DNA of 43,304 nt, taken from assembly GCA_018004935.1 (NCBI GenBank), contig JAGNBF010000040.1:1-43304 (forward strand), written 5' to 3'. This document shows, one piece after another, positions 9,444 to 17,246 of this stretch; position 1 is the first letter of the stretch; each line of letters starts with the position of its first letter. Both the position numbers and the translations under genes were made by a program. The notes beneath the pieces were generated by a model, which was given only the letters and a program-made list of their open reading frames with translations, had not been told where the DNA came from and ran no database searches. Source of the DNA: Chloroflexota bacterium (GTDB lineage: Bacteria > Chloroflexota > Anaerolineae > Promineifilales > Promineifilaceae).

Positions 9444-9644
9444 ATGACTTATTACCTGTTTGGTTTCACTTTAGCTGTGATTGGTGCCTATTTTGGGCAA
9501 CGGGGTGCGGTGAGGTTCACAACTTGGGCCAAAGCCAAAATGGGTGACACGCCCATGAGTCAATTCATGATTAATGCGTTTATGTTAGGGGTTGGTTTGA
9601 TCTTGTTCATTTTTGTGGCGACGTTATCCAACCTTACAGCCTGA
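9444..9644 (+). CDS. Small two-helix membrane protein
   Basis: 66 residues. Helix one is YYLFGFTLAVIGAYFG (about 3-18) and helix two is INAFMLGVGLILFIFVATL (about 43-61), with a basic, soluble hairpin between them (residues 28-35). ATAAGGA upstream could act as a ribosome binding site. I do not recognise the family. It is isolated, bounded by repeats on both sides, and convergent with the NTF2-like gene downstream. Confidence 0.6.
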   Translation: MTYYLFGFTLAVIGAYFGQRGAVRFTTWAKAKMGDTPMSQFMINAFMLGVGLILFIFVATLSNLTA

Positions 9645-9724
9645 AAAAGCCCCTATGTAGTAGAACCAAATCTAATTCAAAAAGAGGATGTGGTTCAAAA
9701 TTCAACTTAGAGTTCGCTTGTAAA

Positions 9725-9843
9725 GGCGTGGTTCAAAAGTCGGCAAGCTGTGCTTAACAATTTGTAGGGCGATTTTGTAAATCGCCCAGTGGACGATTTA
9801 CAAAATCGTCCTACAGATTTGTAAAGCTAACCTGAACCATGCC
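9725..9843 (+). mobile_element. 119-bp MITE, copy A, flanked by 8-bp target duplication
   Basis: The ends GGCGTGGTTCA and TGAACCATGCC are inverted repeats (10 of 11 match). The element is flanked on both sides by CTTGTAAA (9717-9724 and 9844-9851). The interior has a double hairpin (GGGCGATTT..AAATCGCCC and GACGATTTACAAAATCGTC). Copies B (37162-37280) and C (39374-39492) are also exactly 119 bp. No coding capacity, so it must have been moved by a transposase acting in trans. Confidence 0.92.
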
Positions 9844-9865
9844 CTTGTAAATAACTTTTGAATTT

Positions 9866-9894
9866 GCTGTGGCCGGTCTCCTGACCGTGCCACC
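9866..9894 (-). repeat. Dispersed repeat GGTGGC..GGAGACCGGCCACAGC, copy 2
   Basis: Reverse-strand copy of the repeat at 8936 and 22191. It lies just downstream of the NTF2-like gene stop, next to MITE copy A. Confidence 0.75.
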
Positions 9895-9904
9895 CATCTT
9901 TGGG

Positions 9905-10471
9905 CTAAATCTGATCCATAATACGCACATCAGGAAAGTAAATCGTCGGAAACGAAAAATTCATCTGGGCAAACTGCCAGCGATCACCCTCTCGCACCAC
10001 CACCGCCGTTAAACGGAGTGCCCAGACGAATTTTTCCCCGCGCCGCAGTTCATAGATGGTATTGGTTCCCCCGCGCAGGATAAAATGAAGTTTCTGCTCC
10101 GCCGGTAGGGTGGATGTGTCCAGGAAATTTCTGACGAAGGCCAGAAATGAGTCGTAATTTTCGGCCCCAATGGTCTGGGAAACGGTAGCGGGGACGGCAA
10201 TCCAGCCCACATCCCCTCGTACCTGGATTGAGGCGGCATCCATATCCAGGCGCACATCGCCCCAGCCTTCCCAATCTCCTGCCACCAATTCCCGCGCCGC
10301 TTCACGGCTGGTATACCATTCATCTACCCCTGGCCTGAGACCATTTGTGCCGATGATTTCGGCATCAGGGGTGAACAGTTCCATGAAGGCATCCACCTGG
10401 GTGAGATCCCGGTGCAGGTAGCCCTCTTGGAATGTATGGAGTAATGCGCTGATTTCTTGTTGTGGGTTCAT
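9905..10471 (-). CDS. NTF2-like / SnoaL-like domain protein
   Basis: 188 residues with the cone-shaped NTF2-like pattern: an N-terminal helix [18 protein letters not shown], then [19 protein letters not shown], and later strands with [13 protein letters not shown] near the C terminus. Members range from ketosteroid-isomerase-like enzymes to nuclease inhibitors, so a specific reaction cannot be assigned. It shares an ATGA stop/start overlap with the upstream RibD-like gene, giving a two-gene operon. It carries no octamer and no attC. Confidence 0.75.
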   Translation of the reverse strand: MNPQQEISALLHTFQEGYLHRDLTQVDAFMELFTPDAEIIGTNGLRPGVDEWYTSREAARELVAGDWEGWGDVRLDMDAASIQVRGDVGWIAVPATVSQTIGAENYDSFLAFVRNFLDTSTLPAEQKLHFILRGGTNTIYELRRGEKFVWALRLTAVVVREGDRWQFAQMNFSFPTIYFPDVRIMDQI

Positions 10472-11058
10472 GAGGTTGTGATTGTACTCGCACGCTCGTA
10501 ATTGACGACAATGACCCCATTCGGGGTGACAAGGCTTTCCGTCACCTTGAATGCCGCCGGGATTGTACCATCGGCAAATAACCGCTTGCCCGCGCCCAAC
10601 GTTATCGGATATATCATCAGCCAGAACACATCAACCAGATCATGTTTGATAAGCGTCTGAACGAGATGACTACTGCCCCAAACGTGCAAATCCGGCCCTG
10701 GTTGTTGCTTGATTTGGGCGACTTTTGCGGCAATATCGCCGCTTAAAAACACGGATGGTTGCCATTCGCCAGATGTCAGGGTATTCGAGGCGATGTATTT
10801 GGTTGCCTTGTTAGCGCCCGGCCAGGCGTCATTATGTTGCGGCCAATAGGGGTCCCAAATATCAAAGGTTTTGCGCCCTAATAACAGGTCGAACGGCATG
10901 TTCATCTGCTTTCTCAGGGCTGTTCCCAGAATCGCGTCGGCATAGGCTGAGATCCACCCGCCATAGGTGAAGCCGCCGCTGGTATCTTCGTCTGGCCCGC
11001 CTGGAGCCTGGATGACGCCATCAAGGGAGATATGTTCAAGCACAATAATTTTTCTCAT
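10468..11058 (-). CDS. RibD C-terminal / dihydrofolate reductase-like protein
   Basis: About 196 residues from the ATG at 11058, which lies 6 bp beyond an AAAGGAA-type ribosome binding site. The pattern [20 protein letters not shown] followed by [11 protein letters not shown] is diagnostic of the RibD_C / YyaP-YwjB DHFR-like family, which binds NADPH. The middle [22 protein letters not shown] and late GAGKRLF motifs agree. These stand-alone proteins often have no known substrate. It is coupled by a 4-bp overlap to the NTF2-like gene downstream. Confidence 0.88.
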   Translation of the reverse strand: MRKIIVLEHISLDGVIQAPGGPDEDTSGGFTYGGWISAYADAILGTALRKQMNMPFDLLLGRKTFDIWDPYWPQHNDAWPGANKATKYIASNTLTSGEWQPSVFLSGDIAAKVAQIKQQPGPDLHVWGSSHLVQTLIKHDLVDVFWLMIYPITLGAGKRLFADGTIPAAFKVTESLVTPNGVIVVNYERASTITTS

Positions 11059-11225
11059 GGTCATTTCCTTTGTTGGATAGCAGAACATACCTTCTGTTTT
11101 GTCGCAATGAGAATACCACTTTTTTCGAACTTGGCGAAGTAATCAACGATGTATTACCACACCCAATTTGCGTGATGATCATTGTGGGTAAATCCGGGGA
11201 AAGGGGCAGGTAGGAAGAGGGGAAC

Positions 11226-11312
11226 GCGGCCGCACCCCCCAAGCTGGCCCGTTTATGGTGTGGTGGAAAGGGGAGAAGGTGTGGGGAAACGCGGCCGCAA
11301 CGCCCAAGACTG
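11226..11312. repeat. GCGGCCGC minisatellite, two units
   Basis: Octamers at 11226 and 11291, 65 bp apart, each followed by the unit core (CCCAAGCTGGCCC.., TATGGTGTGGTGGAAAGGGG..). This is the leftmost occurrence of the ~65-bp repeat that punctuates 11.2-20.3 kb. Confidence 0.85.
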
Positions 11313-11369
11313 GTATGGTGTTAGTGTAATATAGGTAAACCAAATATTTTTCATAATCTGCGCGTGTAG

Positions 11370-11467
11370 TTTCTCTGGTAAGAATTACTTTGCGCGTAAG
11401 TCCTAACCTATGGCTTTACTGAAAAAAGGTCGCGCAAAAACGGGGTGGTGCAGAGTTACCAGAGAAA
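11370..11467. repeat. 98-bp nested inverted-repeat element
   Basis: TTTCTCTGGTAA (11370-11381) pairs with TTACCAGAGAAA (11456-11467), and inside it TTTGCGCG (11389-11396) pairs with CGCGCAAA (11431-11438). No open reading frame and no clear target duplication. It lies between the minisatellite and the short attC candidate. Confidence 0.6.
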
Positions 11468-11533
11468 AATTCGTGCCAATTCATGAAATTTGTGGCTTTT
11501 TTCAATGAACTCACCTATGTTTTGTAAGGGGTG

Positions 11534-11576
11534 TGCCAACGCTGGGCTTCAGACGCTCCGCAGAGCCTTGTTGGGC
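11534..11576 (-). other. Candidate short attC site after the beta-helix gene
   Basis: On the minus strand GCCCAAC (R'') begins 6 bp after the stop of the 839-codon gene and GTTGGCA (R') ends the site, with AAGGCT..TGAAGCCCAGC between. The GGCT/AGCC pairing and end boxes fit attC architecture, but at 43 bp it is shorter than usual, perhaps internally deleted. It would be the distal end of the integron array. Confidence 0.55.
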
Positions 11577-11582
11577 GGCCTG

Positions 11583-14102
11583 TCAACGCAATAACACGAT
11601 GCCACTGTACGGCTGAAGCACGAGTGAGCTGCCCGCCGGGTAGAGTACGCCATCCACGCCCCGGTAATCGTAGCCGTCAAGCGTAATCGTTTTGGCCGAA
11701 CCACTTTCATTCACATCGAAGCGCGTCACGCTGTCCAGTGTCTGCACGGTGGCATTCACAAGTTCCAGAACGACGTTATCCAGCCCCACCACCGCGCCCG
11801 GCGAATTCATCTCGAAGATCAGCAATGTGTCGGATTGATTGGCGGTCATGTTGAAGAAGATTTCATGCTCGGTCTGCTGTCCATCCACCCATACCGACTC
11901 AGTTGTGCTCACCTGCGTGTACGGCGAGTCCCTCTGGCGCAGGTAAGCAGTGATGATGGGTGTGCCTATGATCGCAACCGTACTCAACTGTAGGCGAACC
12001 GTCTGCCCGCCCTGTACTGCGCCGATTGGGTAGTCGTAGTGAATGGTCGGCGCGGGACCGTTGTAACCAAAGCGCAGACTTCCGCCGTCGAGCCGCCCGG
12101 TCTCCCACGTTGCGCTGAGGGTGTCTTGGGGCCAGCCGAACCAGTCGTCGAGATTACTGTTGAACGTGCCGTTGCCCACCCTATTTGAACCGGGCGTGCC
12201 ATTGATGATATGTGAGGGATAGCGGTCGGCGCACACGGTCGAGGCCAAATCACGCCCGTACGCGGCTTGCCACTGCGCCAACGATTTGCGCGTGCCGCCC
12301 GCCCCTGGTAGCTCAACACTGAACTGGGGCGGGCCGAACGGATCGCAGTAGCGATTGGTGTCAATGGTGCCCAGCGTGGTGAAGAGCGCATCGGTCTGCG
12401 AACTGTAGATATTAAGCATCGGCACGCCGCGCACCATCACAGTATTGCCGCTCACAAGGCTGTGCGCCAGGTCATACGTGCCGAGATCATCGTCCGTCAG
12501 CAGTATTCCGGCCTCATCGGTAGCGAAGATGAGGTTGTTCGTTACGGTCACGTCACGCGTGTTGTGCAGGTGGACACCTGCACCACTAATCTGCGCGATG
12601 ATATTGCCCGTCACAGTGACGAACTCCGAGTTGTCATCGATGTAAATGCCGTGTGTGGCCGTGGTGTTCCACGGCGTGCCCGCCGTGCTACCGCGGGCTT
12701 CTAACACCAGGTTGCGTTCGATTAGCACATTCTGAATGCGATACGTGTAGATGCCAGCCCCATCCATCTTGGTGCGGTTCCAGTCGCGCACCACGTTGTA
12801 ACGGGCGACGGCGTTGCCATCCAGGCGCACGGCCAAATAGCCGATGCCCGCCACGGCGTTGTACTCAAACATCGCTGGTGCGTCGGTCACGCCGGTGATC
12901 TGCACACCTATATACTGCCCATCCCCATTGCCGCCCAGTCCGGCAAACAAACCGATGCGCTCTACAATCGTCTGCCTCACCTGGCAATTGCCGCAACCGT
13001 TGAGGTTCAGGCCGTTGTTCATGGAGTTTGCCACCGTGCTTTGTGTGACTTGACTGTTGGGACAGTCGTTCATTTCCAGCGCCTGGTTACCGGCCAGTCG
13101 CAGTTGCACTTGCTCAAATTGCAGGTTGGTGCAGTTGTGGGCGCGTACCAGGTCCTGTTGTGCGCCCCGCATTTCCATATTCTGAAATCGGAGGTGTTGG
13201 GAACCATTGATTTCAATCAGCGTGCTGATTACGGGGACTTCCACAAGCTCTCCGCTTGGATTGACCGGCCATTGCAGTGTGATGGTTTTATCATTCGCCG
13301 CGTACACCCACTCCCCATCGCGGTCGAGTGCGGCGAGGTGGTTCTGGATGAAGTAGCCCCAGCCCGGCTGGAGGTCATAGCTGGCGGGCGTGGCCATGGT
13401 CAGTGTACCGCCCTGGTGCGCCACAATGGGCAGACGGTCGAGTACCCAGGCAATGGAGCGCACTACCACCTCGCCACCTGTCCAATTGGGGCTCGCCGCC
13501 AGCGTGCTATCGGTCAGGGAACTGTTATTGCTGGCGCTGGTGATGTAACGGTAGCCTTCGTCCGCTTCGTCTCGATTGGGCCAGCGTGCGATGGGTTGTG
13601 GTACGCCGTCAATGACTAACAAGGCCGGGGTTGCATTGCATGTATTGCACACCACACGCCATTGGTTGTTACCCAGTGATTGCCAGCCGTTGAGCGTCTG
13701 TAGGCCGCTGAGTACAGGGGCTGTGCCGGTCCCGTATGCTCCGAACGTAATTGGCGCGACCGCTGTGCCGTTGTCGTTTTGGTCAAACGTGAGTGTTCCG
13801 GTGAATGACTCGCCGCGTGCGAACAGGATTTGATCGCCAGGCTGAAAGTCGCCACTGTTCAGCCCGGTCTGTACGCGGGCCAACGTGCGCCACGGCTGTG
13901 CCGACGTGCCGGGGCTGGCGTCGTTGCCGCTGGCGTTCAGATAGTAACTGGTCGCAGTAGGTGGTAACGGAGGCAGGGGAGTGTCCGACGGCGGGGGTGT
14001 GAGAACCCTTGGGAACGGAGTGGATGTAGCTGTGGACGTTGTACATCCCACCAAGAATATAATTGCCAATGCAATTCCAATGAGCTTTGGGGAAGATTTC
14101 AC
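11583..14102 (-). CDS. Secreted lipoprotein with right-handed parallel beta-helix domain
   Basis: 839 residues. The signal peptide ends in the lipobox FLVGC (Cys about 20), followed by a Ser/Thr/Pro-rich linker. A Pel9/polysaccharide-lyase-like start (YYLNASGNDASPGTSAQPW) then leads into parallel beta-helix repeats (about 290-570: CTNLQFEQVQL, NVLIERNLVLEARG, FVTVTGNIIAQIS, DVTVTNNLIFATD). A C-terminal beta-sandwich/CBM-like region begins near NGTFNSNLDDWFGWP. Likely a cell-surface polysaccharide-active or binding protein. It is bounded by an attC half site upstream and a short attC downstream, so it looks like a cassette of about 2.6 kb. Confidence 0.85.
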   Translation of the reverse strand: MKSSPKLIGIALAIIFLVGCTTSTATSTPFPRVLTPPPSDTPLPPLPPTATSYYLNASGNDASPGTSAQPWRTLARVQTGLNSGDFQPGDQILFARGESFTGTLTFDQNDNGTAVAPITFGAYGTGTAPVLSGLQTLNGWQSLGNNQWRVVCNTCNATPALLVIDGVPQPIARWPNRDEADEGYRYITSASNNSSLTDSTLAASPNWTGGEVVVRSIAWVLDRLPIVAHQGGTLTMATPASYDLQPGWGYFIQNHLAALDRDGEWVYAANDKTITLQWPVNPSGELVEVPVISTLIEINGSQHLRFQNMEMRGAQQDLVRAHNCTNLQFEQVQLRLAGNQALEMNDCPNSQVTQSTVANSMNNGLNLNGCGNCQVRQTIVERIGLFAGLGGNGDGQYIGVQITGVTDAPAMFEYNAVAGIGYLAVRLDGNAVARYNVVRDWNRTKMDGAGIYTYRIQNVLIERNLVLEARGSTAGTPWNTTATHGIYIDDNSEFVTVTGNIIAQISGAGVHLHNTRDVTVTNNLIFATDEAGILLTDDDLGTYDLAHSLVSGNTVMVRGVPMLNIYSSQTDALFTTLGTIDTNRYCDPFGPPQFSVELPGAGGTRKSLAQWQAAYGRDLASTVCADRYPSHIINGTPGSNRVGNGTFNSNLDDWFGWPQDTLSATWETGRLDGGSLRFGYNGPAPTIHYDYPIGAVQGGQTVRLQLSTVAIIGTPIITAYLRQRDSPYTQVSTTESVWVDGQQTEHEIFFNMTANQSDTLLIFEMNSPGAVVGLDNVVLELVNATVQTLDSVTRFDVNESGSAKTITLDGYDYRGVDGVLYPAGSSLVLQPYSGIVLLR

Positions 14103-14143
14103 GATGCTTGTTTTGGCTCCTTTCGTAGTAAAGCATCAAAGCC

Positions 14144-14179
14144 GCCCAACGATTTGCGTTACCTGCGCTGGGGCGGGGG
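14144..14179 (-). other. Half attC site (R'/L' side only)
   Basis: On the minus strand CGCAGGTAACGCAAATC followed by GTTGGGC matches the R'-L' arm of the long attC sites at 20.3-29.2 kb. The other arm (AAAGCGTGCACCTGACG) is missing. Instead the sequence runs into a vapB 5' fragment ending at a GCGGCCGC, so a rearrangement has replaced half the site. Confidence 0.8.
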
Positions 14180-14186
14180 GATGGCC

Positions 14187-14285
14187 GCGAATCGCTTCCA
14201 TGTTTTGTCTCGGTTTACGATTGGGCAATGGCCTGATTATACCGCAGTTTGCCAGGCGGTTGATATGGGCAGGAAACGCGGCCGC
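14187..14285 (-). pseudogene. vapB 5' remnant (upstream region and first five codons)
   Basis: Nearly identical to the region upstream of the vapB genes at 18522 and 19954 (CGGTTTACGATTGGGCAATG.., ending in AAACGCGGCCGC). Only ATG plus four codons (M E A I R) of vapB survive before the sequence switches to GGCCATCC and the half attC. This is a third, truncated copy of the VapB block. Confidence 0.75.
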
Positions 14286-14414
14286 GCACTCCCAAAGCTG
14301 GCCCGGTGATGATGTGGGAAAGAGGAGAAGGTGTAGGGGAACGCGGCCGCAACACCCAACGTTGGCCCGGTGATGGTGTAGTGAAAGGGGAGAAGGTGGG
14401 GAGAACGCGGCCGC
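14278..14414. repeat. GCGGCCGC minisatellite, three octamers
   Basis: Octamers at 14278, 14343 and 14407 (spacing 65 and 64 bp), with cores such as CCCAAAGCTGGCCCGGTGAT. Same family as the other arrays. Confidence 0.88.
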
Positions 14415-14467
14415 GAGACGAGACAAGCGTGAAGAACGAGCAATCAGCAAGACATCAAACAATACAA

Positions 14468-14520
14468 AAAAGATGAAACCATTGGGAAACGCTTGTTGTT
14501 TCCCAATGGTTTCATCTTTT
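14468..14520 (-). terminator. 22-bp perfect hairpin terminator downstream of the alpha/beta hydrolase
   Basis: Arms 14468-14489 and 14499-14520 (AAAAGATGAAACCATTGGGA.. and its complement) enclose a 9-base loop. The A-rich and T-rich ends give a U-tract on either strand. It lies about 140 bp after the hydrolase stop, and no gene ends on the other side. Confidence 0.75.
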
Positions 14521-14576
14521 AAGCCAACTAGCTCTTGCCTAGTTAATTGTTTTTGGTACTGTCTAGATGAGATTGA

Positions 14577-14645
14577 CAGGTTATAGGATGATTCCCATTG
14601 GCGATTTGGCACATCGCCTTACAAAGTGTCAAGCTAACTGCCTGA
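14577..14645. repeat. Degenerate MITE-like fragment
   Basis: GGCGATTTGGCACATCGCCTTACAAAGTGT and the CAAGCTAAC tail resemble one side of the 119-bp MITE, but the other side has decayed. No target duplication is visible. Confidence 0.5.
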
Positions 14646-14660
14646 GTTTATGCCTGGTTT

Positions 14661-15569
14661 TTACATATTTATGTAACCTCTCAATAAAGTGCGGAACCTT
14701 CGGAAGGTCTGAACCACGAGCCAGGCTATAGATGAAACCTTCCGAAGGCTTGCCCCGGAATATTGAGAAGATACATATTTATCCAAAAATTCCCGTAATG
14801 GCGGATTCACTTCTTGTGCATGTGTCATATTCACGGAGTGGGCCGCTCCCGCAATTCGAACCTTGCCTTTGCCATTGGGGAATAAGTTGTATAGTTGGTC
14901 TGCCAGGATTAATGGTGTGCCATAATCTTCAACACCATGAACTGATAAAACAGGAACCTGAATTTGTTTGATCTGTTCTGCGGTCACGGGAGTTCTAGCC
15001 AATAAGGCATTGATTGTGTGATACATCTGGTTGCCGCTAACGGCTTCCCATCTGGATTGCCACAAGTCCCAATAACTTGAAAATTTCTCCCTATTACCAA
15101 TGAGCAAGGTCATCAAGTTTTCGATGTATAGTTGGGTAGCACCGTTTTTAACCCAATCATCTCGGAGTCCTTTGTAGTTACGGTCAAATTCTTCCGACTC
15201 AATATCCTTGCGTGTGCTCATCAACACGAGAGCCTTCACGCGATCAGGATGTTTGATTGCCAGGCGAATACTGGCATACCCACCTTGTGACATCCCAATA
15301 AAGGTTGCTTTCTCTATGTGTAGATGATTCAGCAACTCAATGCAATCAGAGACTACATCATACAGGTTGAATGCTTTACCATCCCATTTCGTTTGCCCGA
15401 AGCCACGAGTATCAACTCGGATACAACGATAGTCAGGGATCAAAGCCTTGACTTGATCATCAAACATTGTTTGGTCAAAGAGAAAACCATGCAGGAACAA
15501 CAGAGGTTGACCTGTCCCGCCAGAATCCTCGAAAAACAAATCTTGATTGTTAATTTGTGTGAATGGCAT
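14661..15569 (-). CDS. Alpha/beta hydrolase
   Basis: 302 residues. The fold is clear: oxyanion motif FLHGFLFDQTMFDDQ (27-41), RVDTRGFGQT (54-63), nucleophile elbow GMSQGG (Ser about 94), acidic residue in VLSVHGVEDYGTP (~210-222), and catalytic His in AGAAHSVNM (~240). It resembles haloperoxidase/3-oxoadipate enol-lactonase-like esterases, but the substrate is unknown. The last ~35 residues (after DKYV) are encoded mostly by an inserted repeat element (14673-14771), so the native C terminus was probably shorter. No octamer lies inside. Confidence 0.88.
   Translation of the reverse strand: MPFTQINNQDLFFEDSGGTGQPLLFLHGFLFDQTMFDDQVKALIPDYRCIRVDTRGFGQTKWDGKAFNLYDVVSDCIELLNHLHIEKATFIGMSQGGYASIRLAIKHPDRVKALVLMSTRKDIESEEFDRNYKGLRDDWVKNGATQLYIENLMTLLIGNREKFSSYWDLWQSRWEAVSGNQMYHTINALLARTPVTAEQIKQIQVPVLSVHGVEDYGTPLILADQLYNLFPNGKGKVRIAGAAHSVNMTHAQEVNPPLREFLDKYVSSQYSGASLRKVSSIAWLVVQTFRRFRTLLRGYINM
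14673..14771. mobile_element. 99-bp inverted-repeat insertion with 11-bp target duplication
   Basis: Flanked by identical TACATATTTAT on both sides (14662-14672 and 14772-14782). Inside, CTCAATA (14680-14686) pairs with TATTGAG (14761-14767), and AACCTTCGGAAGGT pairs with ACCTTCCGAAGG. It lies within the 3' end of the alpha/beta hydrolase reading frame and supplies its tail codons. Confidence 0.7.
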
Positions 15570-15651
15570 TTGTTCCTCCAGGTGGTAGAAAATAACAATT
15601 CAATAGTCTATCAGTGGTTATTGATTTTATCAAACAGGGGAAGGTCTTTAT

Positions 15652-15833
15652 CAGGGCGATTGCATATTCGGATTTCCCCCACCCCCAACCCCGCCCCCAG
15701 GGGCGGGGAGTTTTTTAAGGCGGGTAAAATCGGGGCGAAGCCCCGATTTTACCCGCCGAGTGGGTTCCCCCTTCCCGATTTCGGGAAGGGGGGTAGGGGG
15801 ATGGGTTCATTCTGGTGAGTATGCAATCGCCCT
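15652..15833. mobile_element. 182-bp MITE-like element with 14-bp terminal repeats and 11-bp target duplication
   Basis: Ends AGGGCGATTGCATA (15653-15666) and TATGCAATCGCCCT (15820-15833) are perfect inverted repeats. The flanks AAGGTCTTTAT (15641-15651 and 15834-15844) are identical direct repeats. The interior holds the GC-box CCCCGCCCC..GGGGCGGGG, shared with 4867-4886, and a 15-bp-arm hairpin of GGCGGGTAAAATCGG type. No open reading frame of note. Confidence 0.8.
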
Positions 15834-15875
15834 AAGGTCTTTATGAACTATGCACTTGGGGAAAGACCTGGTAAC

Positions 15876-16012
15876 GCGGCCGCAATGCCCAAAACTAGCC
15901 CAGTGATGGTATGGTGAAAGGGGGAAGTGTGGGGGAACGCGGCCGCACCCCCAACACTAGCCTGGGACGGTGGGGTGAAGGGGGAAAGTGTGCGGGAGGA
16001 ACGCGGCCGCAA
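15876..16012. repeat. GCGGCCGC minisatellite, three units
   Basis: Octamers at 15876, 15939 and 16003 (spacing 63-64 bp), with cores such as CCCAAAACTAGCCCAGTGAT. It lies downstream of the RelE-like gene and upstream of the alpha/beta hydrolase. Confidence 0.88.
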
Positions 16013-16080
16013 ACCCACACCTTCTCCCTTCGCGGCATTTCATTTACGGAGTTTTTCATGCTTGATTGGTCAAGGTGTGG

Positions 16081-16368
16081 CTAATAAACTTCGTCGTGTG
16101 TACCAATATCCAGCAACACAATTACTTCATTGCCCGTGATAGGGTCTTGTTCAATAGAAAATACAATCCGGCAGTCGTAGCCACAGCCACACGCCCGTAA
16201 CCCTTCTAACACGCCGCTCAACTTATGTGTACCCAGCGCTGTGGCAAAAACATCTTCTTGCATCTGCAACAATGTGTCTTCAATGCGTTTCTGCAATCGG
16301 GCATTTTGCCGCACGAATCTGCGAAAAACGCGCTTGAACTTTGGCGTAACAACCAGTTCGCGCCTCAT
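16081..16368 (-). CDS. RelE/ParE-superfamily toxin
   Basis: 95 residues from the ATG at 16368, whose ATGA overlap with the antitoxin stop fixes the start. The pattern LVVTPKFKRVFRRFVRQNARL, then LSGVLEGLRACGCGYDCRIVF with the basic and aromatic residues of the RelE/YafQ fold, then a hydrophobic last strand VIVLLDIGTHDEVY, matches mRNA-interferase-type toxins. It pairs with the small gene just upstream. Coding appears intact. Confidence 0.82.
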   Translation of the reverse strand: MRRELVVTPKFKRVFRRFVRQNARLQKRIEDTLLQMQEDVFATALGTHKLSGVLEGLRACGCGYDCRIVFSIEQDPITGNEVIVLLDIGTHDEVY

Positions 16369-16592
16369 CCCTGCCCTTCCACCCATTGCCGCAGTTCCGT
16401 AACGACTGTCTGGGCGGGTTGTGACTTAAGCTGACCACTGCGAAAGGCGGCTAATGATTCCTGAGCGTCACGGGCAATTTCACGCCGTCTGGCTTCGGTA
16501 CGCCAGCCATGAATCAGGTCTACAAGCATTTCTTGCTGTTCTGCCGGAAACTGTCTGATTGTCTCGACAACTTGCTCAAATGTCATCGCCAT
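16365..16592 (-). CDS. Antitoxin of the RelE-type pair
   Basis: 75 residues from the ATG at 16592. A longer frame to 16688 reads through minisatellite sequence and is rejected. TFEQVVETIRQFPAEQQEML resembles the N-terminal helices of antitoxins that accompany RelE-like toxins, followed by a charged helix (RREIARDAQES) and a flexible tail that would wrap the toxin. It overlaps the toxin start by 4 bp. Confidence 0.75.
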   Translation of the reverse strand: MAMTFEQVVETIRQFPAEQQEMLVDLIHGWRTEARRREIARDAQESLAAFRSGQLKSQPAQTVVTELRQWVEGQG

Positions 16593-16669
16593 GGGATTGT
16601 TCCTTAGATGCCAAAGTGTGTTTACGGAAGTTATTGTAGCACGAGGTAGTGGGCGTGGGAATCCAGTAT

Positions 16670-16729
16670 GCGGCCGCACCCCCAACACTGGCCTGGTGAT
16701 GGTGTGGTGAAAGGGGGGAACGCGGCCGC
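16670..16729. repeat. GCGGCCGC minisatellite, two octamers
   Basis: Octamers at 16670 and 16722, 52 bp apart, the shorter unit length. It separates the RelE-type pair from the XRE-type gene. Confidence 0.85.
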
Positions 16730-16733
16730 GATT

Positions 16734-17045
16734 CTACACCAGAGCTATCTGCAACCGCTTACCCAATGCCAGAGCCGCTTTTTCCAATGTGATGAGCGTA
16801 GCAGATTCGTTTTCAGGGTCCAATAGCCGGTCTACTGAGGCGCGACTCGTTTGCATACGTCGGGCAATCTCTGTCTTAGACACATTTTGTTCCTGCATTA
16901 ATTGGGCAATCTGGAAAGCGATCACCCGTTTCCAGGCAATGGCTTCCGCGTCAGCCAGCATCCCTTCTTCGGCGAGAAAATCATCTAAACTGCTTCCTAA
17001 ATGTTGTTCATTCAAATTGTTATCACAATAAGTCGGTGAATTCAT
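16734..17045 (-). CDS. XRE-family helix-turn-helix antitoxin-like regulator
   Basis: About 103 residues from the ATG at 17045; a TTG a few codons later could also serve. The sequence LGSSLDDFLAEEGML then a Cro/C1-type helix-turn-helix (QLMQEQNVSKTEIARRMQTS near 55-75, DRLLDPENESATLITLEKAA) is typical of antitoxin-like XRE proteins beside HigB/RelE-like toxins. Its start overlaps the end of the hicA pseudogene, so a former toxin partner may have been lost. Only 5 bp separate its stop from a GCGGCCGC. Confidence 0.78.
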   Translation of the reverse strand: MNSPTYCDNNLNEQHLGSSLDDFLAEEGMLADAEAIAWKRVIAFQIAQLMQEQNVSKTEIARRMQTSRASVDRLLDPENESATLITLEKAALALGKRLQIALV

Positions 17046-17246
17046 CACGGGTGATTTCCACATCACACAAAATTCGTGCCAGCAAACCTGGGCCTATCGT
17101 TTCGCATCGGTGGACAGGCACAACCGTATGCCGCTCATCCGGGTAGGCCAGAAAATGGTAACTACCTTTGATACGAACACCTGAAAACCAGCCTTACGCA
17201 ATGCGGTAATAACTTGTTGACCGGTGATACGAGGTAATCGGGTCAT
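17023..17246 (-). pseudogene. hicA: hicA toxin with a one-base frameshift
   Basis: The start MTRLPRITGQQVITALRKAG matches HicA. The frame then breaks after F-Q-V, and the rest of HicA continues in another frame as RIKGSYHFLAYPDERHTVVP..ETIGPGLLARIL..EFTDLL up to the TGA at 17023. Restoring one G (GTG to GTGG) rejoins the halves. The dsRNA-binding-type GSYHF histidine motif survives. ATGA overlap with hicB. Either a true pseudogene or an assembly indel. Confidence 0.82.

Noticed and set aside
9905-11058. NTF2-like/RibD-like pair as part of the integron array
   Set aside because: The genes have the right strand, but no attC was found after 9905, so the array boundary is placed at 11534.
13041-13619. 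192-codon plus-strand open frame inside the beta-helix gene
   Set aside because: Opposite-strand shadow of a well-supported lipoprotein gene; no recognisable motif or ribosome binding site.
14845-14870. ATTCGAACC resembling a tRNA T-loop
   Set aside because: It lies in the alpha/beta hydrolase coding sequence and no cloverleaf can be drawn around it.
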